The notes: generated by a model not told the origin, from the letters alone. DNA of 64,000 nt from Ectobacillus sp. JY-23 (GCF_023022965.1 NZ_CP095462.1:3576001-3640000), one strand, 5' to 3'; positions 8,712 through 20,383 are shown, numbered from the stretch's first letter. Numbers and translations: made by a program.

Positions 8712-8736
8712 TAGCTCCAAAAGGGGCTTTTTTCTT
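8712..8736 (+). terminator. rho-independent terminator
   Basis: AGCTCC-AAAA-GGGGCT stem (one G-U pair) followed by a T-rich tract, 37 bases after the stop of the small hypothetical gene. The next 300 bases to the rph-like gene hold no gene I can support. Confidence 0.65.
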
Positions 8737-9017
8737 TTTCTAGCCATATTAAAAGGTGCCAAAACTTAATAGCTTCTACTCTTTTTATTCAACAAAATGG
8801 CAATTTAGCTGAATAAGAATATTTAAAGGTGAAGAGTAAAATTTGTCGAATCATACCAATCCACCATCATAAAAGTAGAGGTCAAAATACCCCTAAAACT
8901 CTCATACAAATATGATCTTACATAAAAAAACCTATCCCCCGCCTAACTTAATTATACCATACCAAAAATCACAAACACAGACTGTTTCTCCCCGCCGGCT
9001 ACTGCTACAATCAATAA

Positions 9018-11618
<2,601 letters not shown>

Positions 11619-11744
11619 GAAGGGCGTAGTTTTTTGTTGAAGCTGTTATCATATAAACAGTTCATCTCATATGTGACTTTCGAAAAGGTAAGATTATCAA
11701 TATTTAGTAGATGAATACCTGGGGATGAAGGGGAGGTAAGTAAA

Positions 11745-12363
11745 TTGGACATAGAAGTTGGATATTTACCAAAGAGATACTATGACTCAAGTCCTGATGC
11801 GGGAGGTTTTTTTCCGTTTGCATTAGAAGGCAATACACCATATGTTTTCGCAATGAATGGTTTTTATCTACCAGAATGTGATGAGAATTTTCTGCCATTG
11901 TGGATGAGAAATAGTAAAGCATTTCCCCCTTTATTTTTGTGCTACAGTTCCTTCCTATTGGAAAGATGAGTTTGAACATAATTGCGAGAAATTCAATATT
12001 AATTATAACTATTTAACCAACAAATACGAAGGTTCAGTAATAGTTACTGAACTCCAGAATGAAAAGCAGTTTAAAGAGATTTTGCCTTTTGGTATTACTC
12101 TTGGTAGTGGCAACGATTTAGTTTTATGGTCTACAAATAAACATGTATTTAGACTAGAGCAAAGAGAGTGGAAGGGCAATAGCGAAGGTAAAAGTGCAGA
12201 AGCAGTGGTTGTTAAATTGAAAGCCAATACAAGTGTTTTTTGGATTGGCTATGATGGAGATAACATTGCAGTTATCTCAAATCAATCAAATTTCTCAACA
12301 TATGAAAAAATCATCAGGACATTTCCTGATTTTGTAGTTCCAAAGCTATGTGAGTATGAGTAA
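11745..12363 (+). pseudogene. hypothetical gene broken by a single-base frameshift
   Basis: A TTG start with GGGGAGG eight bases upstream opens a frame (EVGYLPKRYYDSSPDAGG) that stops at 11969. The reading continues without interruption in the next frame from about 11930 (SYWKDEFEHNCEKF) to the TAG at 12361-12363. The join is at a run of five C: removing one C restores a single protein of about 205 residues. This is either a true pseudogene or a sequencing error in a homopolymer. I do not recognise the family. Confidence 0.6.
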
Positions 12364-12415
12364 TTTCAAAAAGTAACACAACAAACGTTACGAAAACAAT
12401 CATGACAATTCACAT

Positions 12416-12457
12416 ATCGTCTTCCCTCCTTTGACGAGGAGAGAAGACGATTTTTTA
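12416..12457. terminator. bidirectional terminator
   Basis: ATCGTCTTC / GAAGACGAT stem with an inner CCTC/GAGG helix, then a T run, between the frameshifted hypothetical gene and the end of the MMPL gene. Confidence 0.75.
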
Positions 12458-14860
12458 TTGCTTTGCGTTTGTTTTACGCTCGGTTACCACGATAATGGCA
12501 GGAAGGATGATGAGCGCACTGATTAAACAGAGCAATGTGTCTAAGACTGTGGTGATTCCAAAAGAGCGAAGCATGACAAAATCAGAGAATATTAATGTGC
12601 TGAATCCTGCGACAACTGTTAATCCCGAGGCGGTTATGGCTCGTCCTGTTTTGGAAAGAGCTTTAATGAGCGCAGCGTGTTGTTTCAAGCCTAGTTCTCT
12701 TTCTTCCTGGTAACGTTCCATAACAAGAATGGTGAATTCGCTGCCAATTCCTAGTACGAGTGATCCTAAAACAGCGGTTAAGGGGTTTATTTCTACCTGT
12801 AGCAAATACATAATGCCTGAAGACCATCCAATGACTAATAGAATGGGAACGACAGGATACAGTGCCATTTTGATGCTTCTGTATACAGCAAGGAGGCCGG
12901 CTATAATGGCTATGACTCCAACTAATGTGGAGAAATGGCGATTTTCAGTCATAGAACCTACTGACTCTATGTTAATCATTTGAGAACCTGCTGGAACAAT
13001 GGATATGCCTGTAGGGGCTTCCGTATGCTTCAGTATGTGATCTAACAGAGATTTCTGTTCTTTCATCCCAAGGTCTCCGACTGAGAAAGACAAAGAGGCA
13101 ATTTTTTTATCTTCCGACAGAATGTTTTCTTTTAATTCTGCGGGGATACGATTTAGAGCGATATCTATTTTTACCTGCTCGCTTGGTACTTCGCCGTTAT
13201 TGCCTTGCTTTACGGCATTTACAATGCTCGTTGCGTCCTCTAATTCTGAATGATTGGTCAGCTGCGTTGTCTGAAAATGATCTATCCAATGAATCACGTC
13301 TACTTGCGTCACATCATCTGCTTGTACCATAAAGGTTAATTCGTTTGTGGCACCAACAATGTTTCTCATGGCATGCAGTTCTTTTAATTCCGGTGCATCC
13401 TGCGGCATGAGATTCTCCAGGTTGGTCTCAATTTTTAGGGAATGATCCATGGTAAAACCGGCAACGGACAATAGCACGCCAATCATTAGCATCAGTAGCG
13501 GTCTTTTCACAACTTGATGTGCTAGTCCTTTCATAAAAGATTCAACTTTACTTGGGCGAGCCGCGTGCATAGAAATATGGTCCTTGTCTCTCAGCTTAAA
13601 AATGACAAACATGAGAACGAAGCTGAGTGAATAGGAGACAATTACACCTACGGAGAGCATAATGCCAAAGTGCTGAATCATAGGTACCTTGGAAATAAGC
13701 AAGGTGATAAAGCCTAGTGTCATCGAAAAAACAGCAATGCCTACTGATGGTCCCATTTTATGCATGCTTTGTGTGATCGCTTTGGAAACAGAATGACCTG
13801 CCTTTATTTCCTCATCATAACGATTGTGAAATTGAATGGCGAAATCCGTGCCAAGGCCAATCAATATAGGCAAAATGGCCATCGTAACCATACTCATCGG
13901 TACGCCTAGATACCCCATAATTCCAATTGTCCAAACTAAGGAGATGAGTACGACAGGTAACGATAGGAGACGCCATTTCACAGGGAAAATGAAAAACAGA
14001 ATAACAGCCATCAGTACAATGGATAAACCAAGCATGAGTGACATATCACGAATCATGCTGTTATAAATGGCGCCATAGATTTTAGGAGTACCCGAAATTT
14101 TCGCTTCAATGCCGTCTAAGGATGCAGCCTTCACTTTATCCTCCACCTTTTGAACAAGGGCAGGAAGCTCACTGTAAGGAATTCCTCCTTTTACCTTCAG
14201 TATTATCATGGCGTGTTTGCCGTTTTCAGGCATAAGTTTTGTTGCTTCTTCTCGGATATGTCCGCTTTCGTCAAACAGAACAGATTGAATGAATTTTGGA
14301 TTGTTTAGTCCCGGTTCTCCGATATGCTGCATCTGCGTAAAGGCAGCTCCATACCGATTCTGTAATTCCTTCATAAACTGTATTTGAACCTGTTCAGCTA
14401 TTTGCTGCTGCTGGAGAGGAGGTGCGCCGTTGCTGGCCGCTTCTTTCACTGCTTTTGAAACGGCATCCTGCAGCTCTACTGCAATATTTTTTTGCAGCGT
14501 CACAGCTTCATTAGCTGAGGTCTTTAATAGATTTACATAGCTAAAAGCGGATTGTATTTCGCTGATATCCTTCAAATCTTCTTGAAGAGTATTAACGTTA
14601 TAGATAGTGGGTTCTGACAACAAAGACCCTTCTGCTTCTGTTAAAAGGATAAATAAAGTATCACTTCCAAATGTATCCTGATATTTCTTAGTGGCTTTGT
14701 AGATAGGATTATCATGAGATATCATGGTTTCTTGCCCCAAATCTACTTTCATTTTGGATGTACCAAATCCAACTAGAATCGTTGCGAGTAATAGCCATAT
14801 GATGATTTGTTTTGGTTTTGTATTAACAGCGTTAGCAATTGCTTTAAAAACCTTGCGCAT
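12455..14860 (-). CDS. MMPL/RND family transporter
   Basis: An 801-residue inner-membrane exporter with two similar halves. Each half has one N-terminal transmembrane helix, a large extracytoplasmic loop and a bundle of five helices. The first loop carries a Gln-rich helical segment (PPLQQQQIAEQVQIQ). Conserved helix motifs include LIGLGTDFAIQFHNRYDEE and LVLGIGSEFTILVMERYQEE, the paired G-x-x-x-D/E-(Y/F) proton-relay segments. Gram-positive relatives (for example YdfJ) are thought to export lipids or amphiphiles. It is divergent from a TetR gene 340 bases away; palindromes between them suggest repression by that TetR and induction by its ligand. Confidence 0.9.
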   Translation of the reverse strand: MRKVFKAIANAVNTKPKQIIIWLLLATILVGFGTSKMKVDLGQETMISHDNPIYKATKKYQDTFGSDTLFILLTEAEGSLLSEPTIYNVNTLQEDLKDISEIQSAFSYVNLLKTSANEAVTLQKNIAVELQDAVSKAVKEAASNGAPPLQQQQIAEQVQIQFMKELQNRYGAAFTQMQHIGEPGLNNPKFIQSVLFDESGHIREEATKLMPENGKHAMIILKVKGGIPYSELPALVQKVEDKVKAASLDGIEAKISGTPKIYGAIYNSMIRDMSLMLGLSIVLMAVILFFIFPVKWRLLSLPVVLISLVWTIGIMGYLGVPMSMVTMAILPILIGLGTDFAIQFHNRYDEEIKAGHSVSKAITQSMHKMGPSVGIAVFSMTLGFITLLISKVPMIQHFGIMLSVGVIVSYSLSFVLMFVIFKLRDKDHISMHAARPSKVESFMKGLAHQVVKRPLLMLMIGVLLSVAGFTMDHSLKIETNLENLMPQDAPELKELHAMRNIVGATNELTFMVQADDVTQVDVIHWIDHFQTTQLTNHSELEDATSIVNAVKQGNNGEVPSEQVKIDIALNRIPAELKENILSEDKKIASLSFSVGDLGMKEQKSLLDHILKHTEAPTGISIVPAGSQMINIESVGSMTENRHFSTLVGVIAIIAGLLAVYRSIKMALYPVVPILLVIGWSSGIMYLLQVEINPLTAVLGSLVLGIGSEFTILVMERYQEERELGLKQHAALIKALSKTGRAITASGLTVVAGFSTLIFSDFVMLRSFGITTVLDTLLCLISALIILPAIIVVTERKTNAKQ

Positions 14861-14884
14861 GTTGTACCTCCTTATTAAACATAA

Positions 14885-14899
14885 TGAACATGATGTTCA
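14885..14899. promoter_or_regulatory. putative TetR operator, proximal to the MMPL gene
   Basis: TGAACATGATGTTCA is a perfect 7+1+7 palindrome 25 bases before the MMPL start, where a bound repressor would block transcription. A related half site, ATGAACAAAATG, occurs near 14962. Confidence 0.6.
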
Positions 14900-15086
14900 A
14901 TAAGTATATTAGTGTCTCATAGTAAATAACACAATGATTAATAATGAAGCAGATGTATCATAATGAACAAAATGTATGTAATTGTCATGTAACAATTACA
15001 AAAGTATGAAAAATACTGATGTACGATATCAGTATTTCTATTTACAATTGCTGGTACATTCGGTTTTTTATACATAAAATTCATTA

Positions 15087-15102
15087 TGAAACACGATGTT
15101 CA
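15087..15102. promoter_or_regulatory. putative TetR operator, proximal to the tetR gene
   Basis: TGAAACACGATGTTCA is a degenerate copy, one base longer, of the palindrome at 14885-14899, about 100 bases before the TetR start. This fits autoregulation plus control of the divergent exporter. Confidence 0.5.
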
Positions 15103-15202
15103 TTTTGTGGTATGATGTGAAAAAATAACGCAAATAGAAGGTGTGTATGTTTTTAGGCAAAAGAGATTAACATAGTGTTTCTTTTAAACAGGAGGAAAGA
15201 AT

Positions 15203-15805
15203 TTGACGAAACAGGATCTCAGGATAATTAAAACAAGGACGTTCATTCGCAGCGCATTTCTCAATCTTATCAATGCAAAGGGTTTTCTCCCTATCACTAT
15301 ACAAGACATTGCTACTGAAGCCCAGATTGGAAGAGGGACATTTTATTTACACTATCATGATAAATATGATTTACTGCAAAAGCTTACCGATGAGGTTCTT
15401 ACTGATTTAGCTGCATGTATCCAAACTTCTTTTCACATTCAAAATGGTGTATTTTATGTGAAGGCATTGGAAGACATGCTGGTGATTGTATTTCAGCACA
15501 TTCAAGATAATGCTATGTTTTATAAAACGATGTTGACGGCGGAAGACATCCCTAATTTTCAACAGCATTTGTCCAAATTTTTATTCGAGAAATTCAAACA
15601 TGAGTTTTATTCACTCGATATTGATAGAGAGCAATTGGACTTTCCGCATGATATGCTGTTTAGTTATTTAGCAAATTCAGTTGTCGGTATCATTGATTGG
15701 TGGCTGCAGAACGATATGATGTTTTCAGCTGAATATATGGCTGAAAAATTAGCGGCGCTCTTTTCGCAAGGTCCGCTAAATCTCATAGGTCTTACCATCC
15801 AATAG
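15203..15805 (+). CDS. TetR/AcrR family transcriptional regulator
   Basis: A 200-residue repressor. The N-terminal helix-turn-helix is ITIQDIATEAQIGRGTFYLHYHDKYDLL, which contains the family signature T-I-x-D-I-A-x-x-A and GTFY-x-(H/Y)-F/Y. The C-terminal helical domain would bind a lipophilic inducer. A strong AGGAGG site lies before the TTG start. Divergence from the MMPL exporter and the repeated TGAACAT palindromes between them point to this exporter as its target. Confidence 0.88.
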   Translation: MTKQDLRIIKTRTFIRSAFLNLINAKGFLPITIQDIATEAQIGRGTFYLHYHDKYDLLQKLTDEVLTDLAACIQTSFHIQNGVFYVKALEDMLVIVFQHIQDNAMFYKTMLTAEDIPNFQQHLSKFLFEKFKHEFYSLDIDREQLDFPHDMLFSYLANSVVGIIDWWLQNDMMFSAEYMAEKLAALFSQGPLNLIGLTIQ

Positions 15806-15846
15806 GATCACAAAGGGCAAATCAATCAAAAGGTAGGAGATAATCC

Positions 15847-16248
15847 ATGAAACGAGGTATACGTTTTGAAATTCCTCATGAATTCGGTAACTTGCTTTGG
15901 GAGATCGTAATGCCCTTTGGGGTTACTGCATTTGTTTGGGCAAGTGTCCTATTTAGTAGGGGAGGAGCCTCTTTTCTCAAAAGCGGTAACCGGGATGGAT
16001 GGCTTATTTCTGAGAAGAAAATAAGTATTAATTTACAGGCCTACCCTACTCATTGATACGTATGAGGAATTTGTAAGCAGCGATTGTCAGCTCGTGTTGT
16101 TAGTTGTTGATTCTATCTATGTGACTATTTACTGCAAGGACAAGGAAAAACTTGAAGGCTTATATCAAAATGCGAAGGTAAAAGGTTTTCATAATCTTGC
16201 TTATGTTACAGATGAAAATGACACAAGAACAAGGCTATCTGTGTGGTA
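15847..16248 (+). pseudogene. DUF2691 family gene, frameshifted
   Basis: The first frame starts MKRGIRFEIPHEFGNLLWEI, typical of the start of DUF2691 proteins, and stops at 16056. From about 16045 a second frame reads TYEEFVSSDCQLVLLVVDS, IYVTIYCKDKEKLEGLY and ends TDENDTRTRLSVW, the highly conserved C-terminus of the same family. The middle is also disturbed, so at least one indel is present. DUF2691 has no known function. A GGAGA site precedes the ATG. Confidence 0.75.
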
Positions 16249-16261
16249 ATCTAAAGTCTAA

Positions 16262-16290
16262 ACAAAAAAGAGAGACAAACGTCTCTCCCT
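16262..16290 (-). terminator. terminator of the PH-domain gene
   Basis: GAGAGAC-AAAC-GTCTCTC stem followed on the minus strand by six T, just after the stop of the minus-strand gene. Confidence 0.8.
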
Positions 16291-16296
16291 ATCTAC

Positions 16297-16911
16297 TTAG
16301 TTATTAATATATTTTTCAAATACAAAACCAAAGTCTTGAACCTTGTATTGCTTGCGCGCGTCTACTAGCCAGTTAAAGGCTACTTGATTGATCTCTGTAA
16401 ACTGCTCGACCAGCTTTTCTTCCGTTTGCGCTGTGCGCGCTAATGTGCTAGCGGTAAGCTGTAAGCTTTTGTTGGCGTAATCCAGGATGATTTCGTTTTC
16501 GTGAGAAATCTCGGAAATTTTTAAGAGAGCCTTGTAGAGGTCTTTTAGCTCTTCCAAGTGCTTTTTGTGTACGTCAATGGAGTAGTGTTTAGCGCCTAGC
16601 TGAAATTTAAGCTCGACATCCAAGTCTACTGTGCCCGCTGTTTCTAGCAGTACATCAGAAATGGGGTGGGCGCTGTAGTTGTAGCGGCGCAGTGTGCGCT
16701 TTTTGCTTACAGCATTCACGCCGTCTAGGTGTACAAGTCCTTTGTTCGTAAAGCAATACTCATCACTTTTTGATTTGATTAGGAAGAAAATCTTCTCGTT
16801 GTCCTCGTGCAAAATATAATCATCTGTATCAACCTTATCGTAATCCGCAGGCTTAATCACGATACCAACATCGCTAATTCCCAGCATATCTGAAGCAACC
16901 TTCTTGAACAT
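16297..16911 (-). CDS. YvbH-like bacterial PH-domain protein
   Basis: About 204 residues. The start MFKKVASDMLGISDVGIVI and the following PADYDKVDTDDYILHEDNE match the bacterial PH-domain family that includes B. subtilis YvbH. The PH-like beta domain runs to about residue 120 (FTNKGLVHLDGVNAVSKKRT, the antiparallel core). The rest is a helical oligomerisation region (YvbH_ext type). There are no membrane helices. The function is unknown. I prefer the ATG at 16911 over an upstream one because a GGGGAGG site sits ten bases before it and family members start here. Confidence 0.82.
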   Translation of the reverse strand: MFKKVASDMLGISDVGIVIKPADYDKVDTDDYILHEDNEKIFFLIKSKSDEYCFTNKGLVHLDGVNAVSKKRTLRRYNYSAHPISDVLLETAGTVDLDVELKFQLGAKHYSIDVHKKHLEELKDLYKALLKISEISHENEIILDYANKSLQLTASTLARTAQTEEKLVEQFTEINQVAFNWLVDARKQYKVQDFGFVFEKYINN

Positions 16912-17021
16912 ATGTACATGACCTCCCCTTTTTTGTACGTACACTTATCATTATAGGGGAAGCGTGTGGAAACGACAACCAATATGATAGGTTGTTCTGT
17001 GTATGGACGGTTGCGTGCTGG

Positions 17022-17300
17022 GCACGAGAGCTAAGATTTGTGCGCAGTGATCCGGGAGAAGCTGTTGCGGAGCACGAGAGTCAAGATTTCCGAGCGCAGG
17101 TGTCCCAGGAGAAGCGCTTGCGGGGCACGAGAGCTAAGATTTGTGCGCATAGGTGATCCGGGAGAAGCTGTTGCGGAGCACGAGAGTCAAGATTTCCGAG
17201 CGCAGGTGTCCCAGGAGAAGCGCTTGCGGAGCACGAGAGCCAAGGTTTGCACGCTTAGGTGATCCAGGAGACGCTCTTGCGGAGCACCTGATCTAAGATA
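17022..17300. repeat. 53-bp tandem repeat, five copies plus a partial sixth
   Basis: Units begin GCACGAGAG at 17022, 17072, 17125, 17178 and 17231; a diverged sixth starts at 17284. The first unit is 50 bp, the others 53 bp. Units 1 and 3 share CTAAGATTTGTGCGCA and CCGGGAGAAGCTGTTGCGG; units 2 and 4 share TCAAGATTTCCGAGCGCAGG and CCAGGAGAAGCGCTTGCGG. The array therefore has a 106-bp higher-order period, as if a dimer had duplicated. It is G+C-rich against AT-rich surroundings and 53 is not a multiple of three, so it is not coding. Confidence 0.9.
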
Positions 17301-17368
17301 TACTCTCTAGTGACCCGCGAGTTTGGTGTTAGAGCTGTTTCAAAAATGAAAGTGGTAAAGTCTTTCTA

Positions 17369-17625
17369 TCATGTTAGTAATTTCGTTATCTCCGCCAGAC
17401 TAAGACCTGTAAATTTTGCGATGTCTTTCATGTACAATCCATTTTTATACATCCTCCGAACAAGCTGCAGTCTTTCTTCTTTGCGGCCTTTTTCTAATTT
17501 TTCACGAGCATGAGCTCTCCCCGCCTAGTCTTTTTTACAAGATAATCCAATGCACATACAAACGGCTTATAAGCCCCTTGTAAGTACAAAATCATTTCAA
17601 AAACAAAAACAACTACAAGTTTTCC
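17369..17625 (-). pseudogene. Rpn-family recombination-promoting nuclease, C-terminal remnant
   Basis: On the minus strand one frame reads FEMILYLQGAYKPFVCALDY then LVKKTRR. After a frameshift near 17510 a second frame reads AREKLEKGRKEERLQLVRR, then MYKNGLYMKDIAKFTGLSL and a TGA. The G-R-K-E-E-x-L-x-x-V-R-x-M ... G-x-x-x-x-x-I-A-x-x-T-G-L-S tail is typical of Rpn (PD-(D/E)XK) proteins, whose nuclease domain is lost here. Confidence 0.7.
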
Positions 17626-17720
17626 GATGCTGTAATTAAAAAAATTTTTTTATAAGCTGTGCCCCTTTTGCCTACTTGCCTTATATATAGATAACGGATG
17701 AGGGAGAAGGAGGAGCGGTT

Positions 17721-18548
17721 ATGGCGGTGTATCGGTTGGTGCAGGTGAGTTTTTGGCAGGATGACTTTGTGCTGGAGCTTACCCCGGAGGAGAGGTACTT
17801 TTATTTGTATTTGCTGACGTGCTCGAAGACGACGCAGTGCGGGATTTATTCGTTTCCCAAGCGCGTGGCGGAGATGGAGACGGGGTATAACCGGGAGACG
17901 GTGGACAAGCTGCTTGATCGGTTTGTTGCGTATGGCAAGGTGCTGTATGATGCCGAGACGAAGGAAGTGTGCGTGGTGAATTGGATTCGCTATAACCCGG
18001 TCAACAATGTGAATGTGGAAAAGTGTGTACTGCGTGAATTGAAGCTGGTAAAAAGCAAGGCGCTGGTGCAGATGTTTTTGGAGAAATGCCGGGAGGAGGG
18101 CTGTAAGATGTCGCTTGTATTTGCGCATTTTTGCCCGGGTGTATCGGTGCCAGAGGAAGAGGATACGAGTGCGGTGTTCCGGTTTTATGAGGAGCATTTC
18201 GGCAGCTTGTCGTCGTATGCGGCAGAAGAATTGCAGGCGTGGATAACAGATTTGTCTTCCGAATTGGTCCTAAAGGCGCTGCAGCTGGCGTTCGAGCAGA
18301 ATCAGCGCAAGCTTGCGTACGTAAAGGCGATTTTGCGCGATTGGCACCAGCAAGGGTACACCAAACTGCAGGAGGTGGAGGAGGCATTAACACGTTTTCG
18401 GCAAAAGGCGCCTGCTTCTGCGGAGCAAACAGCGTATGTGTCAGAGGAGGGTAACTGGGAGGCGCCAAGTGATGAGGAGCTGCGGCGCTTTTTAGAGGAG
18501 AAGAACGGAACCGATGGGGGGAGAGCTCATGATGAAGCTGGAGAATAA
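17721..18548 (+). CDS. DnaD-like replication initiation protein
   Basis: A 275-residue protein. The N-terminal part (residues 1-110) is the winged-helix replisome-organiser fold: YRLVQVSFWQDDFVLELTPE, FPKRVAEMETGYNRETVDKL and VVNWIRYNPVNNVNV are characteristic of DnaD/phage replisome organisers. The C-terminal part holds a DnaD (DnaB_2) domain: VFRFYEEHFGSLSSYAAEEL ... LVLKALQLAFEQNQRKLAYV, then AILRDWHQQG with the conserved Y-x-x-x-I-L-x-x-W. It would remodel origin DNA and help load helicase. It precedes and overlaps the DnaB-like gene. Both are G+C-rich and no other phage genes are near, so this is an isolated replication module. Confidence 0.85.
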   Translation: MAVYRLVQVSFWQDDFVLELTPEERYFYLYLLTCSKTTQCGIYSFPKRVAEMETGYNRETVDKLLDRFVAYGKVLYDAETKEVCVVNWIRYNPVNNVNVEKCVLRELKLVKSKALVQMFLEKCREEGCKMSLVFAHFCPGVSVPEEEDTSAVFRFYEEHFGSLSSYAAEELQAWITDLSSELVLKALQLAFEQNQRKLAYVKAILRDWHQQGYTKLQEVEEALTRFRQKAPASAEQTAYVSEEGNWEAPSDEELRRFLEEKNGTDGGRAHDEAGE

Positions 18549-19809
18549 AGAGGCGGAAAAAAGTGTGCTAGGAGCACTTTTACTAGAAGGACAGCTGATG
18601 AAGGAGTGCCGGCTGGTAGAGCTGCACTTTTCCGATCCGGTGCACCGGGCCATCTTTAGATTGCTTCGGCAGCTGGAGGATGACGGAAAGCCGATTGATT
18701 TGGTTGCGCTTGTGTCTGTGATGGATCCCTCCTTTTTAGAACAAATCGGCGGTCTTTCGTATTTGACACATTTGGCAGAAAGTGTACCAACGACGGCAAA
18801 CTTTGGACATTATGAACGGATTCTACAGGGAGGCTGGAAGATGAATCAGGCGATGCTGGCGGGGCAAAAAATGCAGGAGAAGCTAGTAACGGAGCGGGAT
18901 GAAGGTGCGATTGGGGAGATGATTACAACGCTTTGCGAGCTAGAGGAAGCAGAGTACGAGGATGATGAAGCGATTGCGACAACGGTTACGGCGTTATTTC
19001 AGAAATTTCAAGAGGATAAGGGTGACTTGACTGGTATTGATACAGGGTTTTGGGCGCTCAACCGGATGACATGCGGCCTGCAGGAGGGCGATCTTGTGAT
19101 TATCGGCGCGCGTCCATCGATGGGGAAAACTGCATTTGCGCTAAACCTGGCGCTTCACGCGGCTAAAACGGGCGCTGGTGTTGGCATCTTTTCCTTAGAA
19201 ATGAGTAAGGAGCAGCTGGTGAAGCGATTGATGTCATGTGTGCAGGACATTGAGGGTGATAAGCTGAAAAACCCGCGGCGCCGATTTACGATTCCCGATT
19301 GGGACAAGATGATTGACGCGAGCGCCGACCTCACAGGCTTACCCATTTCCATTTATGAAAAGGCAGGCGTGCAGCTGCAGCAAATGTGGGTACAGGTGCG
19401 TAAGCTAAAACGCCGCTACCCCGATCAAAAAATCCTGGTGATAGTGGATTACCTGCAGCTCATTGCGGGAGATGCCAAGCATAAGGGCAACCGATTTCAG
19501 GAAATTAGCGAAATATCCCGCAAGCTCAAGCTGATGGCGCGCGATTTGAACGTGTGCGTGGTCGCATTGTCACAGCTGTCTCGTGCAGTTGAGGCGCGCC
19601 AGGACAAGCGTCCGCTCCTGTCCGACTTACGCGAAAGCGGTCAGATTGAACAGGATGCCGACCTCATTATGCTGATGTATCGGGAGGATTATTACGAAAA
19701 CGACGGTGACGGTGTTGTGGAACTCAACATCGCCAAGCACCGAAACGGCTCTGTCGGCAAAATCAGAGTGCGGTTTTTAAAGGAATGCGGGCGGTTTGTT
19801 TCCTATTAA
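18529..19809 (+). CDS. DnaB-like replicative helicase
   Basis: About 425 residues, near full length for DnaB. The N-terminal primase-interacting domain begins EAEKSVLGALLLEGQLMKEC. The RecA-like C-domain has GARPSMGKTAFALNLALHAA (Walker A), a DYLQLI Walker B strand and the SQLSRAVEARQDKRPLLSDL element with the arginine-finger region and the Gln sensor. A GGGGGGAG site within the end of the DnaD-like gene leads to the ATG at 18529 (or 18532), so the genes are coupled. A bacterium has its own dnaB elsewhere, so this is probably a second, mobile-element-derived copy. Confidence 0.88.
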   Translation: MMKLENKEAEKSVLGALLLEGQLMKECRLVELHFSDPVHRAIFRLLRQLEDDGKPIDLVALVSVMDPSFLEQIGGLSYLTHLAESVPTTANFGHYERILQGGWKMNQAMLAGQKMQEKLVTERDEGAIGEMITTLCELEEAEYEDDEAIATTVTALFQKFQEDKGDLTGIDTGFWALNRMTCGLQEGDLVIIGARPSMGKTAFALNLALHAAKTGAGVGIFSLEMSKEQLVKRLMSCVQDIEGDKLKNPRRRFTIPDWDKMIDASADLTGLPISIYEKAGVQLQQMWVQVRKLKRRYPDQKILVIVDYLQLIAGDAKHKGNRFQEISEISRKLKLMARDLNVCVVALSQLSRAVEARQDKRPLLSDLRESGQIEQDADLIMLMYREDYYENDGDGVVELNIAKHRNGSVGKIRVRFLKECGRFVSY

Positions 19810-19820
19810 TATGTTTGCTG

Positions 19821-19853
19821 ACTTGAATGGCTGTGTGCTGTTCAAGTTTTTTC
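19821..19853 (+). terminator. terminator of the replication module
   Basis: ACTTGAA / TTCAAGT stem followed by six T, 11 bases after the helicase stop. Confidence 0.7.
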
Positions 19854-20360
19854 ATGATAATTTTAGCTTGCTGGAGAAAGAAAGGTCAAGAGCTGTTCAC
19901 AAAAGGAGCAGGAAAACTTCCGTATTATACGCACCGATAGGTTATAAAAAAGAAATAAGCATTTACAGGATGTATTAAATTAAACTTAACGTAAATTAAG
20001 TTTAGTTAAATTTACTTTAATATTTATTGGACGTATACTAGCTAAGGGGCATTGAATTCAATTGTACTGTTCCAATATATTGGATTCCATGTTATTTAAA
20101 GGCAATAAGTTTATTTATAAATTGATGACAAAAGAGAGCATGATATTAGCTGGTAATTGGACTTCAGGTCCCTATATAAAAATAACGTTATAAGCTCGTA
20201 TATCAATTCCGATTCTTTGTCCAGTTAAATATCTATACTTTTGTACTTTTTTCACAAGGTCAATCGATTGCATTTGCTTTGTTCAATCAAGCCCGTAAAA
20301 CTGGGATGCCTGGATGTTCTCTTGATTGGAAATCAACCACACCCCGCGATGTGTTAAATA

Positions 20361-20383
20361 GCAACAATAGTTACGAAAACAGC
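20361..20383. mobile_element. orphan IS1595-type terminal repeat
   Basis: GCAACAATAGTTACGAAAAC followed by AGC closely matches the right terminal repeat of the IS1595 element at 35194-35218. No transposase remains on either side. The 480 bases before it have only short coding-like pieces (for example QSIAFALFNQARKTGMPG near 20260-20320) that I cannot assign. Confidence 0.5.

Noticed and set aside
17038-17262. A coding frame through the repeat array
   Set aside because: The unit length is not a multiple of three, so the translation is not periodic, and there is no ribosome binding site.
17022-17300. Tandem repeats as a CRISPR array
   Set aside because: The units are contiguous 53-bp repeats with no unique spacers and no cas genes nearby.
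17613-18197. A 194-codon minus-strand frame opposite the DnaD-like gene
   Set aside because: His/Leu/Arg-rich composition of an antisense shadow; the plus-strand protein has recognisable domains.
17721-19809. A prophage
   Set aside because: Only the replication pair is present; no integrase, structural or lysis genes are within the window.
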